Shown: positions 26,414 through 34,662, counted from the first letter of the stretch. The stretch is DNA of 64,000 nucleotides from Nonomuraea rhodomycinica (GCF_013363995.1 NZ_JABWGO010000003.1:62001-126000); one strand, 5' to 3'. Notes: generated by a model from the letters alone, not told the origin. A program made the numbers and translations.

Positions 26414-27336
26414 CACAGCTCCTTCATCGCACGGCCCAGGCGCAGGTTGACGAGGCTCAGCACGAAGATGATCACGAACAGCACCCACGCGATCGCCGAG
26501 GCGTAGCCGAGCTTGAAGTGGGTGAAGCCCTGGTCGTACAGATAGGGGACGATCATCAGGCCGGAGTCGAGCACGCCTCCGACGTTGTTGGTGCCGCGGA
26601 AGACGATGTAGACGGCCTCGAACACCTGGAACGCCCCGATGAGGCCGGTGACCACCACGTACGTGGTGACCGGCCGCAGCAGCGGCAGCGTGATCCGGCG
26701 GAACTGCTGCCAGACGGAGGCGCCGTCGATGCGGGCCGCCTCGTAGTACTCCTCGGGGATCGAGCCGAGCCCGGCCACGTACAGCACCATGCCGTACCCC
26801 ATGCCGCCCCACACCGACATCAGCACCAGGATCGGGACGGTCAGCCCGGGTGTGGCCAGCCACGCGACGGCGTGGCCGCCGAACCAGCCGACGACGGTGT
26901 TGGCCAGCCCCACGTCGCTGGGGAACAGCACCCACTTCCACATGAGCATCAGCGCGATGGAGGAGGTGACGGACGGCAGGAAGAACAGGGTGCGCATGAT
27001 CCGGTGCGGCCAGCTCGTGCCGTTGAAGGCCAGCGCGAGACCCAGCGACAGCAGCGTGCCCAGCCCGACCGACGCGACCACGTACAGGGCCGTGTTGCCG
27101 AGCGCGTGACGGAAGCGGGCGTCCCCGGCGAGCTGCCGGAAGTTGTCCAGGCCGGTGAACTCCGCCGGGTTGATCCCGTCGAAGCGGGTGAAGCTCAGGA
27201 ACAGCGAGTTGGCCAGCGGCCAGAGGAGGAAGCCCGCGAACAGCGCGAGGAACGGCAGCAGCATGAGGGAGGAGGTGCCGTAGCGGCGCAGCGCGCTGCG
27301 CAGGGGTGAGGCGGCGGGGGTCGCCATGTCGGCCAT
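26413..27336 (-). CDS. Carbohydrate ABC importer permease (MalF type)
   Basis: A 307-residue permease with six transmembrane helices after a short cytosolic N-terminus. The EAA-type loop is YEAARIDGASVWQQFRRITLPLLRP. The periplasmic-side FDGINPAEFTGLDNF segment after helix 1 is common in MalF/UgpA-type subunits. It lies 54 bp after the binding protein gene and overlaps the second permease (ATGA). Sugar specificity cannot be told. Confidence 0.93.
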   Translation of the reverse strand: MADMATPAASPLRSALRRYGTSSLMLLPFLALFAGFLLWPLANSLFLSFTRFDGINPAEFTGLDNFRQLAGDARFRHALGNTALYVVASVGLGTLLSLGLALAFNGTSWPHRIMRTLFFLPSVTSSIALMLMWKWVLFPSDVGLANTVVGWFGGHAVAWLATPGLTVPILVLMSVWGGMGYGMVLYVAGLGSIPEEYYEAARIDGASVWQQFRRITLPLLRPVTTYVVVTGLIGAFQVFEAVYIVFRGTNNVGGVLDSGLMIVPYLYDQGFTHFKLGYASAIAWVLFVIIFVLSLVNLRLGRAMKEL

Positions 27337-27390
27337 GTCAGGCTCCTGGATCGGGGGCCGGGACCGGCGCCCGCCGGTCCCGGCGGGCGG

Positions 27391-28647
27391 CTATCCGGCG
27401 TTGCGTTCCATGACCTTCGCGGCCTCGGCCAGCGCGGTCTTGACGTCCGCCTTGCCGAGGATGGCCGACTGGAGCTGCTTGGCCACGTCTCCCGCGCTCT
27501 CGTCCCATCCGGGGCAGCCGGGCGCCGCCTTGCCGGTGCTGATCGACGTCTCGAACACCTGGGCCTGCTCGGGGGTGAACGTCGAGGTGGACACCACCTT
27601 GTCCGGGCGTGGCGGGATGAACGGCAGGTTGCGCTTCTTGGCCTCGTCCACGATCGCGGTGATGGCCTCGTCGGAGTAGAGGAACTTCACGAAGTCCGCG
27701 CCGATCCGGGCGTACTTGCTGAACGACGTGACGCCGATCGCCCGCCCGCCGATGAACGTGGTCGGACCGGCGGGACCCGCGGGCAGCGTGGTCATCGCCC
27801 ACTTGCCCTTGAGCTTCGGCTTGTTGACGTCGATGCCCTTGGCGATCCAGCTGCCGGCCACGACCAGCGCGGTGCCGGTGTCGAGCGCGTCGGAACCCTC
27901 GACGGTCGCGGTCGGCGCGCCGTGCTTGCGGTAGAGGTCCGCCCAGTACGTCAGCGCCCGCTCGGCCTGCGGGGTGGCGAGCGACGGCTTGCAGTCAGGG
28001 GTGTAGAACGAGCCGCCCGCCTGGTAGAGGTAGTTGAAGTAGCCGATCCAGTCGAGGTTGCCCCAGTCCTGGCTGTACGGCTTCCGCACCCCGGCGGCCC
28101 TGAGCTTGTCGATGGCCGTGACCAGCTCCTCCCACGTCCTGGGCGGGCTGACCTCGGCCTGGTCGAGCAGGTCCTTGCGGTAGTACAGGGCGAAGGTCGA
28201 CATGTCGAGCGGCACGCCGTACACCGAGCCGTCGGGGGAGACCGCCGACTCCCACTGGGCGGGCTGGGCCTGCGCCTTGAGCGCGTCGAGGCCGTGCTTG
28301 CGCAGGTCCACCATGGCGCCCCGGGCGCCGAACTGGATGGTCCACGTCATGCCGCCGGACAGGATGTCCGGGCCGCTGCGGCTGGTGGCCGCGGCCAGCA
28401 GCTTGGCGTACGCGTCGTCCCACGTCAGGGTCTGCACCTTGATCGTCACGTTGGGATGCGACTGCTTGTACAGGTCCGCGGCTTTCTGGAAGATCGCGGT
28501 CTCGTCGTCTCCGCCGGTGGACCAGAAGGACAGGCTGGCGGGGGCGTTCTGGTCGGCTTGCTTGGTCTCCGACTGGCCGCTGGTGGCGCAGGCGGCGCTC
28601 AGGAGCGCCACCAGGACCGTGCCGCAGACTGCCGTCGTTCGTCGCAT
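27391..28647 (-). CDS. Sugar-binding lipoprotein of an ABC importer
   Basis: A 418-residue extracellular solute-binding protein (family 1). The N-terminus is a lipoprotein signal: basic start MRRT, hydrophobic core VLVALLSA and lipobox ending at Cys20 (LSAAC). Mature features include LSFWSTGGDD, the FQKAADLYKQSHPNVTIKV helix-strand, and GVPLDMSTFALYYRKDLL. ATG 28647 is used because it gives a proper signal peptide; upstream in-frame starts would add a non-signal extension. Expression is probably controlled by the LacI gene just upstream through operator-like sites at 28763-28778 and 28861-28872. Confidence 0.93.
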   Translation of the reverse strand: MRRTTAVCGTVLVALLSAACATSGQSETKQADQNAPASLSFWSTGGDDETAIFQKAADLYKQSHPNVTIKVQTLTWDDAYAKLLAAATSRSGPDILSGGMTWTIQFGARGAMVDLRKHGLDALKAQAQPAQWESAVSPDGSVYGVPLDMSTFALYYRKDLLDQAEVSPPRTWEELVTAIDKLRAAGVRKPYSQDWGNLDWIGYFNYLYQAGGSFYTPDCKPSLATPQAERALTYWADLYRKHGAPTATVEGSDALDTGTALVVAGSWIAKGIDVNKPKLKGKWAMTTLPAGPAGPTTFIGGRAIGVTSFSKYARIGADFVKFLYSDEAITAIVDEAKKRNLPFIPPRPDKVVSTSTFTPEQAQVFETSISTGKAAPGCPGWDESAGDVAKQLQSAILGKADVKTALAEAAKVMERNAG

Positions 28648-28762
28648 GGGGGGCCGTCCGATCTGTCGGTCGGATGGGCGCCCGGTTCCCCTGACGGAGG
28701 CGTGCGGAATGCGGGGCATCCCGCGGCCCGGCGCCCGACTTCACAGGTATGGGGATCTCACC

Positions 28763-28778
28763 ACTTAAACGGGTAAGT
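28763..28778. promoter_or_regulatory. LacI-type operator candidate upstream of the binding-protein gene
   Basis: ACTTAAACGGGTAAGT is a pseudopalindrome centred on CG with six of eight positions matched, 115 bp upstream of the binding-protein start. Its reverse strand, ACTTACCCGTTTAAGT, shares CTTACCCG-TT with a second site at 29952-29966 upstream of the lacI gene, suggesting one regulator acts at both. Confidence 0.5.
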
Positions 28779-28785
28779 TACAATA

Positions 28786-28807
28786 GGCGGCGATCGAAAT
28801 CGCCGCC
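28786..28807 (-). terminator. Terminator of the lacI-family gene
   Basis: GGCGGCGAT (28786-28794) pairs perfectly with ATCGCCGCC (28799-28807) around a four-base loop. Read on the minus strand the stem is followed by TATTGTAACTT, a weak T-rich run, 60 bases after the lacI stop. Confidence 0.55.
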
Positions 28808-28860
28808 GCGTTTCGCGCGCCGCCTCTCCCGCCCGGGGCGCGCGGCGGGACGGCCGTTTG

Positions 28861-28872
28861 TGAAGCGGTTCA
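28861..28872. promoter_or_regulatory. LacI-type palindrome over the lacI stop codon
   Basis: TGAAGCGGTTCA is a 12-bp pseudopalindrome with a CG centre, of the kind bound by LacI-family proteins (TGAA-N-CG-N-TTCA). It includes the stop codon of the lacI gene and lies about 214 bp upstream of the binding-protein start. Confidence 0.4.
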
Positions 28873-29883
28873 GGGAGCCGGGGCGGTGCTCCCGCGCGGG
28901 CGCAGGCGGGCCGCGGCGTCCTGCGCGCCGGTGACCTGCTCGCCCGCCGCCATCCGCAGCACGAGCTGCGCCGCCCGCGCGCCCGAGGCCGGGATGTCGC
29001 GGGCCAGCGCCGTGAGCGGCGGCCGCACGACCTGGCAGAGCGGGGAGTCGTCCCAGGCCACGACGGACAGCCCGGCCGGCACCTCCAGGCCCATCTCCTG
29101 GGCCACCGACAGGCCGGCCAGCGCCGTGATGTCGTTGTCGTAGACGATCGCCGTGGGCCGCGAGCGCGAGCTGAGCAGCCGCCGGGTGGCCCGGGCGCCC
29201 TCCTCGCCGGTGTAGTCGGTGTGCGCCGCCGGCGCCCCGTCCAGCCCCAGCGCGGCCAGCGACTCCTCGAACGCCGCGTCCCTGATCGCGGTGTGCGCCA
29301 GGGCCGCCGGGCCCGCCACCCGCCCGACGCGCCGGTGGCCCAGCGCCGCCAGGTGCTCGAGCACCTCGCGCATCGCGGCAGCCTCGTCCGACCACACCGC
29401 GGGCAGCGAGCCCGCGGCCGACGGATGGCCGATCACCACCGCCGGCATGCCCAGCTGCTCCATCACCGGCACGCGCGGGTCGTCCGCGTGCAGATCGACG
29501 AGGATCACGCCGTCCACCCGGCCCTCGCCCCACCAGCGCCGGTGCACGGCGATCTCGTCCTCGTGCCCGGCGGCCACCTGGAGCATGAGCGCGCACGAGC
29601 GCGCCGCCAGCTCGCCCTCGATGCCGCTGATCAGCTCCATGAAGAACGGCTCGACGCCGAGGAAGCGCGCCGGACGGCACACGACCAGCCCGATCGCGCC
29701 CGCGCCGGCGCCGGTCAGCAGGCGCGCGGCCAGGTTCGGGCGCCAGCCGATCTCCTGGGCGATCGCCTGGATGCGCGCCCTCGTCTCCTCCGACACGCCC
29801 GGCTGGCCGTTCAGGGCGTAGGACACCGCGCCCTTGGACACGCCGGCGCGCCTGGCGATGTCGGCGATCGTCGGCCTCTTCAC
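28870..29883 (-). CDS. LacI-family transcriptional regulator of the sugar importer
   Basis: A 337-residue regulator with an N-terminal LacI HTH and hinge (TIADIARRAGVSKGAVSYALNGQPGVSEETRARI, residues about 4-37, then hinge near 50) and a periplasmic-binding-protein-like effector domain with TAIVYDNDITALAG and VVAWDDSPLCQ motifs. GTG 29883 is chosen as GGAGG lies nine bases upstream; the more distal ATG would place that ribosome-binding site inside the gene. It sits directly upstream of the importer operon on the same strand, with operator-like palindromes at both ends, so it probably represses the importer and itself. The inducer is unknown. Confidence 0.92.
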   Translation of the reverse strand: MKRPTIADIARRAGVSKGAVSYALNGQPGVSEETRARIQAIAQEIGWRPNLAARLLTGAGAGAIGLVVCRPARFLGVEPFFMELISGIEGELAARSCALMLQVAAGHEDEIAVHRRWWGEGRVDGVILVDLHADDPRVPVMEQLGMPAVVIGHPSAAGSLPAVWSDEAAAMREVLEHLAALGHRRVGRVAGPAALAHTAIRDAAFEESLAALGLDGAPAAHTDYTGEEGARATRRLLSSRSRPTAIVYDNDITALAGLSVAQEMGLEVPAGLSVVAWDDSPLCQVVRPPLTALARDIPASGARAAQLVLRMAAGEQVTGAQDAAARLRPRGSTAPAP

Positions 29884-29898
29884 GCGGCACCTCCGCCA

Positions 29899-29909
29899 TG
29901 AAAGTTTCA
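29899..29909. promoter_or_regulatory. Perfect 11-bp palindrome next to the lacI start
   Basis: TGAAAGTTTCA is a perfect palindrome 15 bases upstream of the GTG start of the LacI gene, resembling LacI-family half sites (TGAAA/TTTCA) with an odd centre. Position would give autorepression. Confidence 0.4.
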
Positions 29910-29951
29910 CTGAACCGTATCAGCGGGAGTGGGGGCGGCCCATGGTCATGC

Positions 29952-29966
29952 GCTTACCCGGTTCAT
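29952..29966. promoter_or_regulatory. Second copy of the CTTACCCG-TT site
   Basis: GCTTACCCGGTTCAT lies about 70 bp upstream of lacI and shares CTTACCCG-TT with the operator-like site at 28763-28778 (reverse strand). The pair frames the lacI gene and the importer promoter. Confidence 0.4.
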
Positions 29967-30178
29967 CGCGCCGGGGGCGGGCGCTTGCCGGCTCCCGGCG
30001 GGAGATCTGGCTGATCCCGGATTATCGGTGAACGGGCGCGGAGGAGCGGCGACGGCCGGGCGAACGATTCGAAACCGGTATGAAAGCGAAGTGGCGCACA
30101 CACCGCCTCCGGCGGGCACCCGACCCGGGCCGACGCCGTAGGGGTGGCGCCGTGGGGGTGGCGACGTGGGCGCGGCGC

Positions 30179-30287
30179 GGTGTTTCCGCGCGCACCGACG
30201 TACGACGGAGAGGCGGAAACACCGGCGGACGACACCATCGAGTAAGGATCATTTTCCGGTGTCGTCGTCTCGTGTTCCGGACACCGG
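30179..30287 (+). promoter_or_regulatory. Hairpin array with mutually exclusive stems upstream of hisE
   Basis: First stem: GGTGTTTCCGC (30179-30189) with GCGGAAACACC (30213-30223), 11 bp perfect. Second: GACGACACC (30228-30236) with GGTGTCGTC (30258-30266), 9 bp perfect. Third: CCGGTGTC (30256-30263) with GACACCGG (30280-30287), 8 bp perfect. The second and third share the GGTGTC arm and cannot coexist. It may be an attenuator or a stacked terminator; a -10-like TAGGCT at 30311 could place it upstream of the hisE transcript instead. Positions 29967-30178 show nothing recognisable. Confidence 0.5.
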
Positions 30288-30350
30288 GCGTGTGACCCAC
30301 GCGGGCCGACTAGGCTTGTCATGCACGTCAGCCGACCGACGAGAGAGACC

Positions 30351-30614
30351 ATGAAGACCTTCGAAGAGCTGTTCGCCGAGCTGTCCGAGAAGGCGCGCAC
30401 CCGGCCCGCGGGGTCGGGCACCGTGGCCGCGCTCGACGCCGGCGTCCATGCCATCGGCAAGAAGGTCGTCGAGGAGGCCGCCGAGAGCTGGATGGCCGCC
30501 GAGCACGAGTCCGCCGACCGGGCCGCTGAGGAGATCTCCCAGCTCCTCTACCACGTGCAGGTTCTCATGCTCGCCAAGGGCATCGGGCTGGACGAGGTCT
30601 ACAAGCATCTCTAG
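30351..30614 (+). CDS. hisE: Phosphoribosyl-ATP pyrophosphatase
   Basis: An 87-residue all-alpha MazG-like enzyme catalysing the second step of histidine synthesis, PR-ATP to PR-AMP plus pyrophosphate. The [10 protein letters not shown] start, [18 protein letters not shown] metal-binding helix (EE-x-E-type residues) and [15 protein letters not shown] helix are all conserved. ATG 30351 fits family N-termini and has GAGAGAG upstream; ATG 30321, preceded closely by TAGGCT, would add ten residues in a leaderless transcript. hisG follows 67 bp downstream, an order seen across actinobacteria. Confidence 0.95.
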   Translation: MKTFEELFAELSEKARTRPAGSGTVAALDAGVHAIGKKVVEEAAESWMAAEHESADRAAEEISQLLYHVQVLMLAKGIGLDEVYKHL

Positions 30615-30681
30615 GGCGCCCCGCCCGGCGCCCGCCTCGCCCGCCCACGCCCGCACCGCGAGACACGGAGACCACACCGAC

Positions 30682-31527
30682 ATGATCCGCCTAGCCGTAC
30701 CCAACAAGGGCGCGCTCAGCGAAGCCGCCCAGGCCATGCTCAAGGAGGCCGGCTACCGGCCCCGCCGCGACAGCAAGGAGCTGTTCGTCCTCGACGAGGA
30801 CAACGGCTGCGAGCTGTTCTTCCTGCGACCCCGCGACATCGCCGTCTACGTCGGCGAGGGCACCCTCGACGCCGGCATCACCGGCCGCGACATGCTCGTC
30901 GACTCCGGCGCGCCGGTCGAGGAGATCATGCCGCTGGGCTTCGGCGACTCCACCTTCCGCCTGGCGGCCAGGCCCGGCACGTTCGCCTCGGTCAAGGACC
31001 TCGACGGCATGCGCGTGGCCACCTCCTACGCCGGCCTGCTCGGCAAGTACCTGTCCGATGCGGGCGTCGACGCGCGCGTCATCAAGCTCGACGGCGCGGT
31101 CGAGACCGCGATCCGGCTCGGCGTGGCCGACGCCATCGCCGACGTCGTCGAGACCGGCACGACGCTGCGCAACGTCGGGCTGGAGGTGTTCGGCGAGCCG
31201 ATCATGCGCTCGGAGGGCGTGCTGATCAGGCGGCAGAGCGCCCCCGAGCAGCCGGGCGTCCAGCAGCTCGTGCGCCGCTTCCAGGGCGTCGTCCACGCGC
31301 GCGACTTCGTCATGATGGACTACGACATCCGCGCCGAACGCATCGAGGAGGCCATCGCGCTGACCCCCGGCATGGAGGGTCCGACGGTCTCGCCGCTGCA
31401 CCGCGAGGGGTGGGTCGCGGTGCGCGCCATGGTCCGCCGCAAGGGGCACCAGCAGGTGATGGACCAGCTCTGGGACATCGGCGCCCGCGCCATCCTGGTC
31501 ACCGACATCTACGCCTGCCGCCTCTGA
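30682..31527 (+). CDS. hisG: ATP phosphoribosyltransferase (long form)
   Basis: First enzyme of histidine biosynthesis, joining ATP and PRPP. The 281-residue length indicates the long form with a C-terminal ACT-like regulatory domain (from about residue 210) for histidine feedback, so no HisZ is needed. Features include IRLAVPNKGALSE at the N-terminus, DAGITGRDML, and the PRPP-binding DVVETGTTLRNVGLEV loop around residue 155. The C-terminus VRRKGHQQVMDQLWDIGARAILV belongs to the regulatory domain. Confidence 0.95.
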   Translation: MIRLAVPNKGALSEAAQAMLKEAGYRPRRDSKELFVLDEDNGCELFFLRPRDIAVYVGEGTLDAGITGRDMLVDSGAPVEEIMPLGFGDSTFRLAARPGTFASVKDLDGMRVATSYAGLLGKYLSDAGVDARVIKLDGAVETAIRLGVADAIADVVETGTTLRNVGLEVFGEPIMRSEGVLIRRQSAPEQPGVQQLVRRFQGVVHARDFVMMDYDIRAERIEEAIALTPGMEGPTVSPLHREGWVAVRAMVRRKGHQQVMDQLWDIGARAILVTDIYACRL

Positions 31528-31559
31528 CCCCTGCCGGGTGGCGGGTCGCTCGTCTCCAG

Positions 31560-31762
31560 GATCCGTTCTGACCCGCCATCTCGGGGGTGGCGCGTGCTCG
31601 GGGTTCGCTCTGAACGCGCCGCCCTGGGGTGGCGCGTGCTCGGGTTCGCCTGGACCCGTCATCCTGGGGTGCGCTCTGACGCGCCGTCCGGGGCCGGGTG
31701 TGCCCTCGGGGTTCGCTCCGGCCCGCCGCCCCGGGGGCCGCATGCCCTCGGGGCCGTTTCGT
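31560..31762. repeat. Imperfect tandem repeats of about 40-42 bp downstream of hisG
   Basis: The core GGGGTGGCGCGTGCTCGGG begins at 31584 and again at 31626; degenerate units follow at about 31666, 31690 and 31731, each with a GGGGTTCGCTC- or CCCTCGGGG-like half. Five units can be traced with growing divergence. They create spurious open frames on both strands. No known repeat family is recognised. Confidence 0.6.
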
Positions 31763-31977
31763 ATCGCCGTGCGCCGCCCGGCCTTGGGGATCACCCGACA
31801 TCCAGGGATCGCCCTTGGAGACGCGGAACCTGCAGACGGATGCCTCGTTCACCGCTCCCCGACGCTCGCAGCCCCCGCGGACGGAGGGCGTACCCGAACC
31901 GGAACGCCGACACGGCCGCCGAAGCCGTAGCCGGTGCCGGCGTTGAACGGACCGCACCCCGGCACCCCGGCAGAACG

Positions 31978-32001
31978 ACAGATCGACAGATCGACAGATC
32001 G
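31978..32001. repeat. Three tandem copies of ACAGATCG
   Basis: ACAGATCG is repeated exactly three times in a row, ending four bases before the stop codon of the minus-strand EAL/CBS gene. The interval 31763-31977 between it and the longer repeats holds no gene that can be supported. Confidence 0.7.
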
Positions 32002-32005
32002 GGAT

Positions 32006-33073
32006 TCACGTTCTGGTCGCCGTCACCTCCCGGATCAGGTCCGACACGCGGACGATGCCCATGCAGCGGTTGAGCTCGTCGGTGACCACCAGGTCGTCGT
32101 ACACGCGGGCCGAGTCCCGGCCGGCCGCCTGGATGGCCGCCACCGCCGACGTGGTCTTCGGCACCGTACGCGGCGGGTCGGCCAGCCGCCGCGCCGGCTT
32201 GGAGCCGTGCAGCGCGTGCCCGTAGCGGGCGGCGATCGACAGCAGGAAGCGGCTACGGTCGAGGCTGGCCTGCGGCCGCTGGTACTCGTCCACCAGGATC
32301 ACGCTCGTGATCGACGGCTCGTGGCCGAAGGCGGCCACCACCTCCTCGGCCTTCGCCTCGGCGGGGAGCGTGACGGCGGGCAGCAGCAGCTCCTGCACGC
32401 GCGGCCCCAGCTCCACCACGCCGGGCAACTCGTCGGCGACCGGCAGCGGCACCCGTACCCGCCCGTCCGGCCCCGGGCCCAGCAGCGGACCCTCCGCGAG
32501 CCGCACTCCCCAGCCGCGCACCACCGCGAGCTGAGCCTCCTCCTCGACCCCCTGGGCGAGCGCGTGCGCGCCGATGCCGCGGGCCAGCGTCACCATCGCC
32601 TGCCCGACGGCCGCCGCCCGATGGTCGCGGTGGACCCGCGCGACCAGCTCCGGTGCCAGGACGAGCGCGTACGGCGCGGCGTCCGCGATCAGGTCGAGCG
32701 GCACCCCCTCCGTCCCGGCGCCGCCGAAGCCCAGCAGGTAGCCGAAGTTGCGCAGCCCTTCGAGCGCGACCCGCAGCACCGGCCGGCCCTCCGGCGGGCA
32801 GGGACCCGACAGCACGAGCATGGTCTCGCGGGGATGCCTGCCGGACCTCCGCAGCGCCTCGTGCAGCGGCGCCAGAGCCCCGGCGCCCTCCATCACGACC
32901 CGGATGGGCAGGTCGAGCACCAGCGGCAGCGGAACGTCCGGAAGGTAGCCCGCCGCGTCCACGGCGGCGGGACAAGCGATGACGGCCCCTGTGCCGAGAT
33001 CCACAACGGGGCCTGTGAACAGGGAGGACACGTAGCGATGATGGGAGGGACAGAGGCCACACAGAAGGCACAT
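32006..33073 (-). CDS. Degenerate EAL-domain protein with CBS-like C-terminus
   Basis: A 355-residue protein. It opens with a Cys-rich motif (Cys2, Cys5, Cys8, then His11-His12), followed by an EAL-like fold: GPVVDLGTGAVIACPAAV matches the first strand, but the EAL triad at about residues 33-36 is replaced, while the end of the domain, ALAQGVEEEAQLAVVRGWGVRLAEGPLLG (residues about 171-199), is clearly EAL-type. It should therefore bind rather than hydrolyse c-di-GMP, or have lost that role. Residues 235-355 resemble a CBS pair, with a final RCMGIVRVSDLIREV. ATG 33073 preserves the Cys motif. Function unknown; sensory or regulatory role inferred. Confidence 0.65.
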   Translation of the reverse strand: MCLLCGLCPSHHRYVSSLFTGPVVDLGTGAVIACPAAVDAAGYLPDVPLPLVLDLPIRVVMEGAGALAPLHEALRRSGRHPRETMLVLSGPCPPEGRPVLRVALEGLRNFGYLLGFGGAGTEGVPLDLIADAAPYALVLAPELVARVHRDHRAAAVGQAMVTLARGIGAHALAQGVEEEAQLAVVRGWGVRLAEGPLLGPGPDGRVRVPLPVADELPGVVELGPRVQELLLPAVTLPAEAKAEEVVAAFGHEPSITSVILVDEYQRPQASLDRSRFLLSIAARYGHALHGSKPARRLADPPRTVPKTTSAVAAIQAAGRDSARVYDDLVVTDELNRCMGIVRVSDLIREVTATRT

Positions 33074-33546
33074 GAAACGAAGTTCACCGACATTTCCCAC
33101 GACGTTCCCATGGGCCGGCGGACCGGAAGCCACCAGACAGCTCGAAGGCCGCAGGAGGCACTTGGAGGCCGTCGCGGAGGCCTCGTTCTCGTAATCGCCC
33201 CGGGGCCCTGACCACCGACCCGCTGACCCGGACCCACTGACCCGCCACCTGCCCTGCCCGGGGCGCTGCTGCCGGTCAACTCGCGCTGTCGGCCGTCCGC
33301 CCGCCCGTCCGTGGACCGCCGTCGCCGGGCTTCCCTGGGCCGTCATCCATCCGTACGGCCGGTGTCGCCGGACTGCCCGGGCCGGCATCCGTCTGTCAGG
33401 GGCGCCCCTGCTGGTCTGGTGTCTTTGGTCCGCCGCGGTTCCCGCGACGGCGTGCCCGCGCCTGTCCGGCCCACCCGTCGTCCGGCCGAGCCCCAGCGGG
33501 TGTGACCAGTCCACGCCTTGGGCGAGGGGTCGGCTAGCCTTCGGGC
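33074..33546. other. GC-rich intergenic gap with decayed repeats
   Basis: About 470 bp between the EAL-like gene and acVLRF1. A run of GACCC/CTGACCCG repeats sits at 33210-33245 and GCCGG-rich degenerate units follow. A -10-like TAGCCT at 33535-33540 lies six bases before the acVLRF1 ATG, suggesting a leaderless transcript. No gene is supported. Confidence 0.5.
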
Positions 33547-34230
33547 ATGAGCGCGCGACCGGCCAAGGGCGGCGGGCGGTGGGTGTCCGTGCCGCCGGAG
33601 CGGGTGCACCCGTGGATCGACGGGTTCGCCGACCGGCACGGGCCGTTCGAGGCGTCGGGCGACGAGCGGGCGGTGCGGCTGGTGGCCGCCGACGGGGCGC
33701 TCGCCGAACTGCGCGTGCCCTTCCCGCCCATGCTCCCAGGCCCACCGCACGTCACCCGGCTCGTCGCGCACGCCCGCGCGGAGCGGCGGATCGGGGTCGT
33801 GCTCGTACGGCTCGGAGGGTACGCGGCGGGAGTGTTCCAGGGGACGGAGCTGGTGGCCTCCAAGGTCGGATCCCGGCTGGTCCAGGGGCGCACGGCGGCG
33901 GGCGGCTGGTCGCAGCAGCGTTTCGCCCGGCGCCGCCGCAACCAGGCGGACCAGGCACTGGAGACGGCGGCCGACACCGCCCTGCGGGTCCTGACGCCCC
34001 ACCTCCCGGACCTGGAGGCCGTGGTGCTGGGGGGAGACCGGCGGGCCGTGGACGCCCTGCGCGCCGACCGCCGCCTCGCGCCGCTGCTGGCCCTGGAGGC
34101 GGAGCCGTTCCTGACCGTACCGGACCCGAAGCTGGCCGTGCTGCGCGCGACCCCGGCGGAGTTCCGCGCGGTCCGGATCCACGTGGTGGACCCGCCGGGG
34201 GCGGAGGAACCGGGCGCCGCCGCCCTCTGA
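33547..34230 (+). CDS. acVLRF1-type peptidyl-tRNA hydrolase (Vms1-like release factor)
   Basis: A 227-residue member of the eRF1/Vms1-like family found in actinobacteria. The diagnostic stretch VGSRLVQGRTAAGGWSQQRFARRR spans residues 107-130 (seen as GRTAAGGWSQQ and RFARRR), with the Gln123/Gln124 pair where Vms1/ANKZF1 proteins carry the catalytic glutamine that releases stalled nascent chains from tRNA. The second half has VVLGGDRRAVDALRA. It is a stand-alone gene, probably leaderless. Role in ribosome quality control is from family knowledge. Confidence 0.85.
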   Translation: MSARPAKGGGRWVSVPPERVHPWIDGFADRHGPFEASGDERAVRLVAADGALAELRVPFPPMLPGPPHVTRLVAHARAERRIGVVLVRLGGYAAGVFQGTELVASKVGSRLVQGRTAAGGWSQQRFARRRRNQADQALETAADTALRVLTPHLPDLEAVVLGGDRRAVDALRADRRLAPLLALEAEPFLTVPDPKLAVLRATPAEFRAVRIHVVDPPGAEEPGAAAL

Positions 34231-34358
34231 CAGGGAAGCCGGCGCCGGTGCGGCGGCTCGTGACGTGGCGATCCGCAGCGCGGTCTGTGGTCTCCCCGGA
34301 GCTGCCCCGGCTCTCGTGTTGACGGTACGCCTGGGCGCGGACGTGCCAGAGCGTCCCG

Positions 34359-34430
34359 CCCCTCGGCGCCGGAACACATCGTGACCGGCCCCGGCCCCTC
34401 GGCCCCAGAACACATTGTGATCGGTCCCGG
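34359..34430. repeat. 36-bp tandem direct duplication
   Basis: Two adjacent 36-bp units starting CCCCTCGG and ending CCCGG (34359-34394 and 34395-34430) match at 31 of 36 positions. They lie in the 432-bp gap between acVLRF1 and the F420-type gene; the rest of that gap holds no gene. Composition resembles the repeats downstream of hisG. Confidence 0.7.
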
Positions 34431-34662
34431 CTCATCGCAAGCAGACAGCACGCCGTGCCTGCAGCAGCCAGGATGCGCACCTGTTGAGTGCCCGTTTGGG
34501 CTTGATCCGGCTGGACGGACATCTGAGATCAGGGTTTCGCCCCGGAAGGATGTCCATCCAGCGTCGGCCTACGAGGCCAGTCGTGGTACGTGGCCGGGCG
34601 CGGGTCTGGAGGGTGGCTACACTCGATGGACGGCGAAATGCGACCCGGCAAGGGGGAACGCG

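Noticed and set aside
31560..31762. CRISPR array
   Set aside because: Units are contiguous and decaying, without constant repeats separated by unique spacers, and no cas genes are present.
31528..31977. Several frames of 70-160 codons on both strands downstream of hisG
   Set aside because: They are produced by GC-rich tandem repeats; the periodic peptides have no family resemblance.
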